A DNA stretch of 64,000 nucleotides from Fistulifera solaris (Eukaryota > Bacillariophyta > Bacillariophyceae > Naviculales > Stauroneidaceae). A model generated the notes under the pieces. That model saw only the letters and a program-made list of their open reading frames with translations, made no database searches and was not told where the DNA came from. The stretch covers positions 1 through 64,000 of the forward strand of contig AP026144.1 of NCBI GenBank assembly GCA_030295235.1. The letters are read 5' to 3'. The translations under genes and the position numbers were made by a program. Below, in pieces: positions 19,590-30,315 of this stretch. How positions within the stretch are numbered: position 1 is the first letter of the stretch; each line of letters begins with the position of its first letter.

Positions 19590-21983
19590 TCAATATTCAC
19601 AAAGGAGCACGTCGGGCACTGACGGCGGAAATCGTCCTAATTTCCAAATTACTTCGCGGCGTTGATACACCAGACTTTCTCGCAATAAAGAACTCACCGA
19701 TGTCATTAAACCCTCGCGGGGTCCGGCAAAGGCTGACCATGTGGGATCGCGTGACAGTTGCAACAGATCGGGTAACATTATTGCTTGTACTTCAATGATC
19801 GTGCAAGTGGGAAAATAATTCGAAATAACTTTCACCTGATCCGAGTCGCCTTGTGCTTGTAAGAAAGTTATTTGGCACGCGTCAGTTGCGTTCGAGAGGA
19901 CCGGCTCCAAACAACGACTAGTCTCCTGCAAAATGAACGTCATATGTCCATGCAAGTCCCCGGTGTCGTACCACAACACTCTTATCCCTTGAGGATCCGG
20001 AGACAAAGTGGTCTCAAAGGTTGATCGCAACTGGATGCTCTCATGCAACAATGCACCGTATAAAAAGTTTGTTCCTTCTTTGTACAGCATGTCGAGAAGT
20101 TCGCTAGGGGCTGTTATGACCGAAGAATTCTTCTTTGCTAATAGAGTTTTCAATTCATGTTTGGCAAGTGAAGTAAATGACGTTCGGTTTGGTTTTAAAG
20201 AATTGCCACTCAGCTCACGCACAGGAAAAGATTCTTTCCATTCGTCGTATGATGGCAGCCACTCTTGAACAGAAATCGCAGGCCGACTGCAGATTGTCGT
20301 TTTGTTGGTGTATTTCACTAATAGGGTTCGGTTTGTTGCGATAGCAAGAAGAAAATCTGACAGTTCAAACGAAGGCAAGCACGGATGGCTTCTTAGAGGG
20401 GCTTGGAAAGAAGGAGAATGAGATCGAGCGATTATCAATTACGTACCATGAAGGAATGAACGCAGTTTCTCTTCAATAGAATCGTCCTCTAAAGAACACG
20501 GCAAATACCCTATAAGATAGGACTGATTTGAAGGATTTTCCAACTTTTTCAAGGCATCGTCAGAATGTTCCGACTTGTATTGCTGTAAAACTTGTACCGG
20601 CTCCAGCAGCTGATTGTGCCAATGGGCAATAAAACGGGGCGTCCCGGGACCATAGTTGTAGCCTTTGCCATAACGACCCGGCAGTTGACAGAAGGGGATC
20701 GTTTCCGGACTATCTCGGCCCCATCTCCAGTCATCAATCCTACGGTCATAATCCACAATTTCTTGAAGCAGCATAAACGAACTTCTACCAGGATCGCCTA
20801 CGAGTGCCGACCGCGCCTGACTGACCAAAGCCAAATCTCGAATGAAACCAACTCCTGGATTGGGTCCGTGCTCATCGCGAAACAGCAAGGGCGAAGACGC
20901 CATGGACGCATAGTCGTCGTTACTGACGCCGGTGCAATTGCGGTCTTCCAGCCACTCTTTTAGTAAATGCACAGTCGACGGTCTGTCGGACATGAGATAA
21001 ACGATACACTTCGCCGACTGTGTCCGATTGAGGAGCAAAGTCTCGAGACACCTGGTTTCATCGGTAATAAACGACCCATCATCTCCGACCACAGTGTGAC
21101 GACTATGCAAGGCCACTGTGAAATCATCTGCTTCTGTCTGGAACGAGACAGGGGCGTGTATCGTAAAGAATTCACGAAACAGCATGCCTTTGTTACGCGC
21201 GCAAATAGACTTCGGTGTGAGGACGACTACGTCTGAATGATCCCTTCCTTTTCAAAACTTACCTAGCAAGTAATCAATTCCGTAACGATAGAGCCTACCC
21301 GTCCTTCGAATTGCCGCATCATCCATAGCCATAATGTATTGTCGATGATTTCGTTTGTGCATAGGATCATCTCGCCAATCGACTCGAAAGAATTGCTTGT
21401 GTCGTGACATTTGATCGGGAATCATGGGAAACACCACAGTTTGATATTGCTGATATTCCTGTATTCGCAATGGATCCATTTCAATCGGAATTGGCTCGGT
21501 CAAATTCAATCGCGGCGCCCATTCGTCCCAACTTGGCAACCATCTAGCTCTTTGTAAAATCTTCTGACATTCGTGTACAGTATTGGGGTCGGAAAAATCC
21601 GTATCGTACTTCCATAATATGGTACGATTGTGAATAATGGCCCAGATAGCCGTATTGAACATGCTGTGTAAAATATTTCCAGCTCGATTGGGGCAGTAAT
21701 AATAAATGAGTGCGTATTGTCGATGGTTGTTGTCGGTTAGCGTCCTCTCAGAGTGCCATTGAATGTACTGCTCGAGTACTTGATCGGGTAAGAAGGGTGG
21801 TCTGATTCTTTCTTGCGTAAGGACTGCTTCTGTTTCGTTGACAACTTTCGAATCGCTCTTGACATTTTTCTGAGTATTCGTATCGATCATAATTTGTTTC
21901 GTTAATTCACGATGGTCTACCACGACAAGAAAAATTGTCAAGGCAACGATACATTGTGAAAAGAGAAGACTCGCTCGTCCCAT
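19590..21983 (-). CDS. Type II membrane protein, probable Golgi glycosyltransferase-like, internally duplicated
   Basis: Three exons join in frame: introns 21188-21262 (GTAAGT donor) and 20402-20446 (GTACGT donor). An N-terminal anchor (residues 5-23) is followed by a lumenal region with many N-glycosylation sequons. Two related halves are visible. Half 1 has AIIHNRTILWKY, ARWLPSWDEWAP, VALHSRHTVVGDDGS, DETRCLETLLLNRT and GDPGRSSFMLLQEIV. Half 2 has AIATNRTLLVKY, QEWLPSYDEWKE, VLWYDTGDLHGHM, ETSRCLEPVLSNAT and AGPREGLMTSVSSLL. The HSRH stretch, which resembles fucosyltransferase-type sugar-nucleotide motifs, is absent from half 2. I do not recognise the exact family; glycosyltransferase is inferred from topology and motif style. 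Confidence 0.6.
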
Positions 21984-22535
21984 TGTGTCACTCTTGTTTT
22001 CGGAAAGAAAATAAGCACTTTTGTATTTCCTGCTATTTTCGTTTCAAGCCGAAATAATGGTGATCGGTGATCGAGACAAATGAATGAAGGAATAATCTCG
22101 TTATCTTTAAGAAAAAATTACCCGCTTATTCGTTAATTGCTCTGTATCACTGCTGAAGAAAGAATCACGAACATTGATTGAATCGAATGCAATTGTTTGG
22201 AATTAATTATGATGATAATATGAACATGAAGAATCATGAATCATCATTCATCATAAAAACCGGCCGGTCGCATCAATATTTTTTCAAACTGAACCGTTGA
22301 AGGCCGGCTGGCGATTGTTGTCCGAGTTCAAACCCACAACGGAAAATATAAAACGGGTACCGGTAAGACTATTTCCACGACCACGAGTCACAAATAGAGG
22401 AGAGAGGAGTCTTTGCAGTGTACCGGTCCCTGGTACCAGGTACCGGTACGGGGTACATTGTACCTACTTTCTTTCCTTGCAACAACACGGAACATCATTC
22501 GAAGAACTAACTGGTCATAAACACTATTGCTACGG
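21984..22535. promoter_or_regulatory. Divergent intergenic region with GGTACC words
   Basis: Shared upstream region of two divergent genes. It is AT-rich with ATGAATCATCATTCATCAT-like words at 22230-22255 and a dense cluster of GGTACC/ACCGGTAC words at 22355-22368 and 22420-22466. A promoter role is inferred from position only. Confidence 0.35.
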
Positions 22536-23316
22536 ATGAGCGTTTCGCAACCACAACGAAAACAGAGAAAAGGATTTCCATCTTATTATTATTCCATTGC
22601 TTTCGCTTTTGTTGGGTGTTCTGTGTTGCTGCGGACGTTCCAGAGAGGCAACGTAGACCTTCAAACAAGTGGCTATCGTGATTCAAATGATGATTCTTTA
22701 TCATTGAATGCAATGAAATACGTACAAATCGAACAGGGGCAGCTTGATGGGAGAAACAACTCGTTTCTCAAATATAAGGTGAATCAGTCGTCAACAGGAA
22801 ATGATATGTCGATGAAAGAATGGGCTCAATCGCTCCATAGCGACTACGAATCCTTCAATACTCTTTTGTCTTCCTGTCCCTTTGATGCCTTTTTTCTGGG
22901 AATGTGCACCCACAATCGATGGCTCGAATCGTATGGAATTCGTTCTCGTCGATGCTCCGGCACTAGCACAATTTGCACGGAATGCACCCGATCGACAGGC
23001 CTTTCGAGCTCATTTTCCTTCCGAGCATAACGAGGTTGCTGCGTTTCCCAGTTTAGGAAAAGATGCTCTCTTGTTGGCTCCAAACACACAATCAGCGCAA
23101 CCTTTTACGGACTTTGCCTATTTTACTCGACACGCAGCTGCTTTACAGCAAAAAGCAATGTATCAGCGTCTCTCTCAAGTCTTACAAGAACAGATTTCTA
23201 ACCCGGAGAGGAAACCTCTTTGGTTGTCGACCTCCGGAATGGGAATTGCGTGGTTACACATTCGTATGGATTCCCGACCAAAGTACTACAGTTACAAGCC
23301 CTATACAACAGTGTAA
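22536..23316 (+). CDS. DUF6940-like protein with N-terminal membrane anchor (one-base frameshift)
   Basis: The conserved core lies in two frames: CPFDAFF in the first, then WECAPTIDGSNRMEFVLVDA, GKDALLLAP, DFAYFTRHAAALQQ and WLSTSGMGIAWLHIRMDSRP with PKYYSYKPY in the second. The switch falls at a T6 run (22890-22895); one T fewer gives FDAFFWECAPT, the expected reading. This is therefore probably a consensus error. The start is ATG 22536; a hydrophobic segment at residues about 16-35 suggests a type II membrane protein, unusual for a family I otherwise know from soluble bacterial proteins. Function unknown; the DUF assignment is from memory of the WLSTSG and PKYY motifs. Confidence 0.65.
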
Positions 23317-23396
23317 TATGTAATATGTATCATACAACAAATGAAAAATCAATGTAATTCGTACGTGTAATTACCCACAGCACACATTTTGTTGCT

Positions 23397-24803
23397 TCAG
23401 TAACTCCGAGCGAGTTGCATGGAGCAAAAACGACACTGCCCTCTTCCTCCACAAACTCGAAGTTTCTCCGCATCATTGCCACTTGTACATTGCGCTAAGC
23501 GATTGTTGTGTTCCATTCGGGCCCACAGTTCGACTTCTTCGGGGGACTGCCCTAATGGCATCGACGTTCCTCCGTATTCAGGCGGCAAGTGCTCCAGTGC
23601 GATTCGCTGTTGCATCGTCTGACGAATCTCTTCGGCTCCCCGAAGAATGTGAATCTTCTCCAGCGTGACTGGGTCCACCCAGGGCTTGACGACACTCCAA
23701 ATCATCTTGAACCAACTTGGAACGTTGATAATGTACACCGTCCCCGCTCGTTCGGGATAATGTTGATTGCAAAAGGCACTCGCGCGCTTGACAAAATCCA
23801 TAACATCGCCCATGAAATCACCAAAGCGAATCCCATGCAGATCGATAATATACAACGACTTGGCAGAGTCACTTCGTTCAACAATTTGCCATTGATATTC
23901 AACAATCATGGCATAATGCTGCAACAAGTCTTCGACCGACACGCCGCCTTCCCGCAAGGCTTTCAAGTTTGTCTTGGCTGGTATCTCATAAAAACAGGGT
24001 TCGTTGTTTTTGCCCCGCATATGAAAGTAATGCAAGTAATGTTGCTTGATCAAAGCGAAACGAGGATTCGGTCGACGTAAAATTGTATCGATTCCCATTT
24101 CTTTTCGCCATTGTAGAGTAGCGCGATATCGGCGCCAGCCTTCTTCAACATTGCCTTTGCCGGCTCGTAAAAATCGTTCGGGTAATTCCGACGGAGGAGA
24201 CGGCGGTGGTAAGGGTGCTTGCCAGATGGCCCGACATGACGTCGGCCGTTGACCAGGTGATAACGATGCCGATGATGTTGATGCAGTGGGCGCAAGCGAC
24301 ATGGTTTCCGTATGTCCCCCACGGGGTATCATTTCGGTCGATCCTTCTTCGGAGCACGAATCGAATTCATCAAGTGTTTTACCATTGCCGTATTCGTGAG
24401 CATCGTAAAAAGTAGTCTCTACGCCATTTCCTTCCGGATCCAGTGTTCCTAGTACAATTCTTCCCTGATAGCAATGTCCCTTTTTCGGTTTTCGAAGAGC
24501 ACGTGAATTCTCTGACTGCAAAGATGATGGGGGCACTAAAGGCTTGCTCTTGTTTGTCGCTTTCGTTTTGACGTTGCTGTTTTGATTCTTGTTTTTAGGT
24601 GACTTGAGAAAATGAATCGGTTCAAAGGAGAGAGCTGCGAGTAAATCATCGAGGTGATGTTTATGTTTGTGCTTGTCCTTTGCATTCGCAGTAAGAGATT
24701 CCGAATGGTTCAAGAAGAGAAACATGATGCTTTCTGTTCTAATAGATTGCTGTTTTGTGAGAAATGGTAAAATCAACCAGGAAAAGAACCTTGTTGAGAG
24801 CAT
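23397..24803 (-). CDS. CRAL-TRIO (SEC14-like) lipid-binding protein
   Basis: SEC14-like proteins bind and exchange phosphatidylinositol or other hydrophobic ligands between membranes. Residues about 205-240 form the CRAL-TRIO N helix region (RFLRAGKGNVEEGWRRYRAT), and residues about 260-410 the lipid-binding lobe (EPCFYEIPAKTNL, SLYIIDLHGIRFGDF, YPERAGTVYIINVPSWFKMI, EHLPPEYGG). Pro/Ser-rich, probably disordered sequence separates an N-terminal hydrophobic stretch (residues 5-18, possible anchor or signal) from this domain. The C terminus has a Cys-rich motif (CGGRGQCRFCSMQL). Single exon, 468 residues. The ligand is not predictable. Confidence 0.88.
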   Translation of the reverse strand: MLSTRFFSWLILPFLTKQQSIRTESIMFLFLNHSESLTANAKDKHKHKHHLDDLLAALSFEPIHFLKSPKNKNQNSNVKTKATNKSKPLVPPSSLQSENSRALRKPKKGHCYQGRIVLGTLDPEGNGVETTFYDAHEYGNGKTLDEFDSCSEEGSTEMIPRGGHTETMSLAPTASTSSASLSPGQRPTSCRAIWQAPLPPPSPPSELPERFLRAGKGNVEEGWRRYRATLQWRKEMGIDTILRRPNPRFALIKQHYLHYFHMRGKNNEPCFYEIPAKTNLKALREGGVSVEDLLQHYAMIVEYQWQIVERSDSAKSLYIIDLHGIRFGDFMGDVMDFVKRASAFCNQHYPERAGTVYIINVPSWFKMIWSVVKPWVDPVTLEKIHILRGAEEIRQTMQQRIALEHLPPEYGGTSMPLGQSPEEVELWARMEHNNRLAQCTSGNDAEKLRVCGGRGQCRFCSMQLARSY

Positions 24804-25534
24804 GCAAAAAAGTGCGTTAAACGAAAGAAATTAAGTCGTGATTCATTCACTTCAAATGCAAACTGGGTCGTAGACAATCATCGGGTGTATGTAAGCTCTA
24901 ATCGCGAAGGATGACAAAATAAATGTTATTGTGATTGAATTCGACACCAGAAAGGTACGTAAAAGGTACGTATTTTCAATCGTCGCGAAAAAAAATAATC
25001 ATCGCAAAACCGCTCCAACAATGCCGGCGTTCAAAATTCGGTAACCAGATTTCACTATGGTTAAAAAGTAGTCTTGGCACTTATGTCATTTAAATCCAAA
25101 AAGCGTTCCTTTCGTTGCGACATGTACAAAGATTCAACTCAAGACTCATGACTGAAAACCAGTCATCTTATTGTACTCGCGTATTTGCCATCTGTGAACT
25201 ATGATTGTAGGTATTCACATTGGAAATGTAGACTTCAGCGAAGAGCTACTAGCAGACTTAACTCAAAATCATCGATGATCATGAGTGCTAGATCTGTTCC
25301 CCATTTTTGGCTTCAAAACCGTAAAGAATGAAGAGGGGAAAAAGAAGAGGAGGCAGTCAAGCTAATGATTAAGAATAGATAAGAGCTTTTGTTGACACCA
25401 ATGACGTATCAAACTAGTTTACGATGGCTACCGTACGTGTGAGATTGTACATGAAATAGATAGACCGTCTTCTGCGAAACAATGAGAAAGAGCACAATGA
25501 AAGCAATTGGCCATTTGCTTCAATCATTAGTCGG
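24804..25534. other. Intergenic region
   Basis: AT-rich, no credible gene. A doubled GGTACGTA word occurs at 24955-24972. Otherwise nothing seen. Confidence 0.5.
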
Positions 25535-28500
25535 TCATTCAGTTAAAGCTTGACCACTACCAGTACTTTCGGCTTCCGTCCACTTTCTCAACGTAGGATC
25601 ATGATCGGAAGGCTTTTTCCAGGCTCCTTCGAAAATTTCCGGTGGAAAAGATGTTACACTTTCCTCGACAGCCGTGGCAACCTCTGTCGCTGCTTCACTT
25701 TCAACCGAGAAAACCACAGCATAATCAGTTTCCGAATCCACGATCCAACTCGACCAGTGATTGGCAGCGAGTCGCTCTGCAAAAGTTCTTCCACTTTGTC
25801 CCATTTCAGGTGGAGCATTGTCATCATTGTCGATCACTTGCTCCAATCGCTCGTCGATAGCCAAATGTGCAAGGCGCAAAACGACCGCAACACACGCGGA
25901 ATTTAGAAGCACCGCTACAAGTAAGAAAGCACTATCCCACGAAACAGACGCATTGACCGAAAAGCATGAATCGATCTGCGCTTCACTTTGGTCTTCCAAA
26001 ATCTTATGAAGAAGATCGCATCGGTTGCCAATCATGAAAGTCGAAAACGTCGATATTTGCAGCAAAGCTGCCACAATGCTTAGCGCAAAAACTTCAACAG
26101 CGCTCCATGCATTGGCGATCTCGGCCAATGTAATCAATGCGAGCTGGCCATGCGTCGTCATGGGGACCGCAATGAAGGTAGCCAAGAATAAAAGAGTCGC
26201 GAAGGGCGTAAAAGCAGCATAGAAATAGTAGGCACACCTTAGAAGAAAAATGCCAGCGCCGTCTGAGTTCTCCACACTGTTCGCTAAGGATGAACCCAAG
26301 CTCAAAAGCGAATACGATTTTCTGCGCTTTTCACCAAGAACTATCCCCCCAAGTCCGTCAAATTCAAAATGAAAACATTTTCTTGTCATACCTAATCCTA
26401 ACAAAAACAGCGTGAGCGTTATAGTCGACGCGACGCAAATGCAGAAATTTTGAGAAAGCCTGAGTTTGTGACCTTCAATAAAATATCGATGATTGATCAA
26501 TGTCTCAGTCTCGTTACTCGATGCCCCCTTATGAGACAGCCGTACACGCCGGTGATAGTAGACCAGCAAGTGACCAGCAATGAGTGACAAAGCAGTTGCC
26601 AGCAAGAAACCGTAGAATCCAAAGAGCGGGGTAACATAGACATCTAAAGCCAGGGATTCGTTTTGCTCTGGAGATAGATCCAAGTGGTAACGGAATGCGA
26701 CGACGAAAAGTACCAGGACGTAAGTGTCGACCAAGGAGAATTTGCTTAGGGCATCCAAAGCCAAAAGGAGCCGCTCTCGTCGTGTGACCGATAGAAAGCT
26801 TGTCTCCGTGGCCCAAGATATGAGCATCAAAATCAACTTGCAGTAAGGCCAAATGCCGCTAAATGCGACCACAAGAAAGAAAAGGGGATAAATCTTAGCG
26901 TGCAGCATTTCTTTAGCCGTATTGACCAGAGAGAATTCAAAGAGTGGCGGGAAACGTATCGCCTCGTCACCAGACCTTATAACCAGATCCACTGCAGCTC
27001 CAACGTTCAGGTTGCTCGATACTAGCAAGAGAGTTGTTGACAAAATGAGGACAGGAACAAAAACTCGGAAGAAATACGGTACATTTGCTGAATGCATCAA
27101 GCAAGTTCTGGGTAACGTTTCGGAAACAGTCAACCCATCATCGCTTTGATCAAACATAATGGATGGGTCGTTGAACAGAGGTTCCTCCAAAGCGGGTATG
27201 GTTTGGCGATGCAATGACCTTTCGTCTCTTGTTACTGGGGCTGTCTTCAAAAGCAACAAAACGGGTTGTGCAAAAATCAAAACGGCACCGATGACCAAAA
27301 AGATTGAAGAGTAGCTAATCGGTTCGACTTCATTGTCGTCGGAGTGATTCGGTGGTGGCGTTACACCTTCACAAGAATAAGTGGCATGTGTGAGAAGCGA
27401 TTTCGACGTACTTGCCAGTAAATCCTTTGTAGATGTAACTGCCCAGTTGAAAAGTTGAAAAATGCTTTTCTGTACTTCCGGGTAATCGTCCGAATCGAGA
27501 GATATCATGAATGTTCGATTCCAATTAGGACTTTGCAGAATGACGCGCACTTTGGTCTGAAATCGTCGTAAGGTACTATTCGTGGGGTCGAATGACATGG
27601 AGAGGGGCATCAGTAAGCACTGATCGTGTTTCAAAACGTGCGACAAACTGAGCCGTCGTAACTCGGACATATTGTACGACAGTGCGGACTTGAACCAGAG
27701 AAAGATGCCATCCAAGTTGGTCTCCCAATCAATTGCAGCTGTAATGTTGAGCGGCGCGAAGAAAAAAATTCCAGCGGCGGTGACTAGTGGCTTGGTACCA
27801 ATATTGAATGTTGAACCATACATTGTAGACGTGTTGAAACGCTGACCACCATCAGGAGCTAAAACCTGCATTTCTTGAAAGCGACCAAGACTTTCAATCA
27901 GAAACGATTCCAGTTCGAGCAACTTAGACTTCACGGCTAATGGTGAACTAGCCCAATGCAGCTCAACCACGCGAGCCATGAAGTTGCCAATGCAATCCAC
28001 ATACTGGTTCAAATTGCCAATCGTACGCGGTTGATTGAGAAAGTCATTGAGGGAAGCCAGATATTCGGTGATGTTGACGTCATCCCCCGCATCAAATTGC
28101 TCTATATGTTTCCGAGCACTCTGATTTGACAAAGTTCCATCTCCCGAAGAAATTGTGTTATTCAAGAATTCGTTCAAAGCTTCTTTGGCAAAACCATTCA
28201 TACTCGCCTTGATAAGTGCTTGTACGAGCGGCTGGTAGTCGCTCAAAATGAGCCGAAATAGATTGTTCAGTGCGCCATCCAGATCTTCTTCCAGCGTTCG
28301 TACCGGCATCGATGAGTTGACACGAGGTATTAGTAACAAGGATGATAGACTCATATCAGCATTCAGTTCTGAAGCCTCGAGACGATCTACTCCATGAAGA
28401 AGGTCATCGAGAGGTTGCCGTGTTCTTGTTTCGTTCTTCGCAAGAATTCCATGAATGAGGTCGATGATAGTGTCCATGGTCAATGCCTGCAAAACTTGCG

Positions 28501-29791
28501 CTTGATAATCGAGTTGCAAATCCAATAGTACTTTCAACGACTCCGCATGTAATTGAACGGAAAAATACTCGATCAAATCATCTCCTTGAAAGATGCCATC
28601 GGGTATCGTTTGAATAATTATTTTCATATCACACCGTACAGTTAAATTCCGATTTTCCAGCAAAGAAGTGATTGCGTTGAAGCTCTGGATTCGCAACAAA
28701 TCCATATGCTCCCAGTGATCCAGCCCTGACACGATGGATAAGTTGTGCATTTGCAACTCCAGCTGTGCATATTGCGGCACAAGTATGGAGATATTCTGAA
28801 AGGGCAACGGGATCGTGACCCCGTTCGGTCGATGAATCACGATGAGAGATTGCATGACCCCATTCCAACCATCGAAACAAAAACCACAGGAGTAAGAGTC
28901 CTCCGTCTGATTATTCGGTAACCAGTGATGCGGTAACAGTCCTTCGTTTAAATGAGGTTGAATGAGTACATCGTTGAGCCAATCCATCGAATTCTTCAAT
29001 AATGGAACGTCATTTTGTAAGTTCACAAAGTTCGATTTCGTTGAATGTATTGTTTCGTCCGATATTTGTTGGTCTGGTATTACAAGGAGCGGTGTCAATT
29101 CTTTGGATGTCAATCGCGACGACGGCATCAAGATACGATCAATCCACTCATTGACTTTCGATAGTTGCTGTGTCATCCACGGATCGACTTGTGTGGAAAA
29201 CAAGGGACAAATTTGTTGCTGTATGGCGCCTGTCACATAATTGGATATTTGTTTCGCGAATACGTTTACAATTTTGGCCGAAATGCTTCCCGTAAATTGC
29301 AGATCTTCGAGTTGAATGTTGGTTTGACACTTTATTGTATGTACTGCTCGAGGTCGCAGAATGGTAGAATTAGGTGTTACTGCATCCGATGATGATGATA
29401 TCTGCAACGCAATATCCATTGCATGATCAGTACTGTTAATTTGTGCATATATTTCTCCTGCAATGATAGCTCCGGTCAGTTGATACGATCCTTGACAAAT
29501 CGCGGATACATTTTGTGCATTCCATTGAAGCGTGGAAGGCGCTGAATAAGTAGAAAGCAAAGCCCCGACTGTAAAGTTCGTACAGTGCAAATGACTGATT
29601 TCGATTGAAACAAGACCGGAATGAAATGATTGATCGGGAATGTTAACTTGCAAATGCCACAACCAACACGCGAGAGGATCATAATAACGGCCGTCCGAAG
29701 AATGCCAGCATTCAGAGGGAAATTGCCATAATTTTTGCCCAACAGCGATGCGGCGGAATAAAAAGAAGAGAACTGCAAGAGAGGGACGCAT
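25535..29791 (-). CDS. Multispanning protein: possible TULIP-like lumenal domain plus PqiA/LetA-like membrane modules
   Basis: A single-exon protein of 1418 residues. A signal peptide (residues 1-18) leads into about 800 lumenal residues with many sequons; residues 45-240 have the alternating-strand look of BPI/LBP (TULIP) lipid-binding domains (tentative). From about residue 820 at least eight membrane segments follow. Two places resemble the repeated signature of bacterial PqiA/LetA: DALSKFSLVDTYVLVLFVV (about 1010) and NAWSAVEVFALSIVAALLQI (about 1230), each preceded by a segment like IYPLFFLVVAFSGIWPYCKL. PqiA and LetA work with MCE proteins to move lipids in Gram-negative envelopes. Joining such a channel to a TULIP-type carrier in one polypeptide would suggest lipid transfer across a lumen, an inference. 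The cytosolic tail is acidic and disordered. Confidence 0.65.
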   Translation of the reverse strand: MRPSLAVLFFLFRRIAVGQKLWQFPSECWHSSDGRYYDPLACWLWHLQVNIPDQSFHSGLVSIEISHLHCTNFTVGALLSTYSAPSTLQWNAQNVSAICQGSYQLTGAIIAGEIYAQINSTDHAMDIALQISSSSDAVTPNSTILRPRAVHTIKCQTNIQLEDLQFTGSISAKIVNVFAKQISNYVTGAIQQQICPLFSTQVDPWMTQQLSKVNEWIDRILMPSSRLTSKELTPLLVIPDQQISDETIHSTKSNFVNLQNDVPLLKNSMDWLNDVLIQPHLNEGLLPHHWLPNNQTEDSYSCGFCFDGWNGVMQSLIVIHRPNGVTIPLPFQNISILVPQYAQLELQMHNLSIVSGLDHWEHMDLLRIQSFNAITSLLENRNLTVRCDMKIIIQTIPDGIFQGDDLIEYFSVQLHAESLKVLLDLQLDYQAQVLQALTMDTIIDLIHGILAKNETRTRQPLDDLLHGVDRLEASELNADMSLSSLLLIPRVNSSMPVRTLEEDLDGALNNLFRLILSDYQPLVQALIKASMNGFAKEALNEFLNNTISSGDGTLSNQSARKHIEQFDAGDDVNITEYLASLNDFLNQPRTIGNLNQYVDCIGNFMARVVELHWASSPLAVKSKLLELESFLIESLGRFQEMQVLAPDGGQRFNTSTMYGSTFNIGTKPLVTAAGIFFFAPLNITAAIDWETNLDGIFLWFKSALSYNMSELRRLSLSHVLKHDQCLLMPLSMSFDPTNSTLRRFQTKVRVILQSPNWNRTFMISLDSDDYPEVQKSIFQLFNWAVTSTKDLLASTSKSLLTHATYSCEGVTPPPNHSDDNEVEPISYSSIFLVIGAVLIFAQPVLLLLKTAPVTRDERSLHRQTIPALEEPLFNDPSIMFDQSDDGLTVSETLPRTCLMHSANVPYFFRVFVPVLILSTTLLLVSSNLNVGAAVDLVIRSGDEAIRFPPLFEFSLVNTAKEMLHAKIYPLFFLVVAFSGIWPYCKLILMLISWATETSFLSVTRRERLLLALDALSKFSLVDTYVLVLFVVAFRYHLDLSPEQNESLALDVYVTPLFGFYGFLLATALSLIAGHLLVYYHRRVRLSHKGASSNETETLINHRYFIEGHKLRLSQNFCICVASTITLTLFLLGLGMTRKCFHFEFDGLGGIVLGEKRRKSYSLLSLGSSLANSVENSDGAGIFLLRCAYYFYAAFTPFATLLFLATFIAVPMTTHGQLALITLAEIANAWSAVEVFALSIVAALLQISTFSTFMIGNRCDLLHKILEDQSEAQIDSCFSVNASVSWDSAFLLVAVLLNSACVAVVLRLAHLAIDERLEQVIDNDDNAPPEMGQSGRTFAERLAANHWSSWIVDSETDYAVVFSVESEAATEVATAVEESVTSFPPEIFEGAWKKPSDHDPTLRKWTEAESTGSGQALTE

Positions 29792-30315
29792 TTTTGATAA
29801 TAGTTAATGCTCTTTACCGTCTTCGTTCCTTGACATTGTAAAGAGTATGTGTTAAGATAACTGTCGACGGCGACGATGTAATATCCGGGTTTCCTTCAGT
29901 CAATTTCCTACGAGAGCTACGTAAAATTACGTAGCAATTTTATGCCCTTTCCTCTTTACGCTCCGTTTTTATAGTCAAATGAATTAATGACGGTTGCTGT
30001 TCATGGGTACGAAGAAAAAGAGTTCGTCTCGGTTAATATGATATTGGGACCAAGGAATGCAAATATGCACAACGATTCTCAAGAAGAGCAAAGCGTGAAG
30101 CTATTACTTGCGACAGTTGTGAACGCCGGACGCCCCGAGCCAAACATTGTCGGCGTAGATGTCTACAGAGTGACAGCAATATATATTTATATGCTAATGA
30201 TGTAACAGATTGAAGTGCGTTCAAAGGTGATGTGCTATTCGCGGACGTCATTAGTAGGGAATGTAAATGTATCGGAAGACGCGAAAAAGTCGTGAGAATC
30301 GTTCGTGGATAAATT
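29792..30315. promoter_or_regulatory. Intergenic region with TACGTA palindrome
   Basis: Upstream of the large membrane protein. A perfect inverted repeat GCTACGTAA-AA-TTACGTAGC spans 29916-29935, about 125 bases before that gene's start codon; each arm carries TACGTA, a bZIP-type core. A small open frame at 29987-30205 has no supporting features. Regulatory role inferred. Confidence 0.4.

Noticed and set aside
29987-30205. Small plus-strand ORF in a gene gap
   Set aside because: No start context, family motif or composition supports it; the length is expected by chance.
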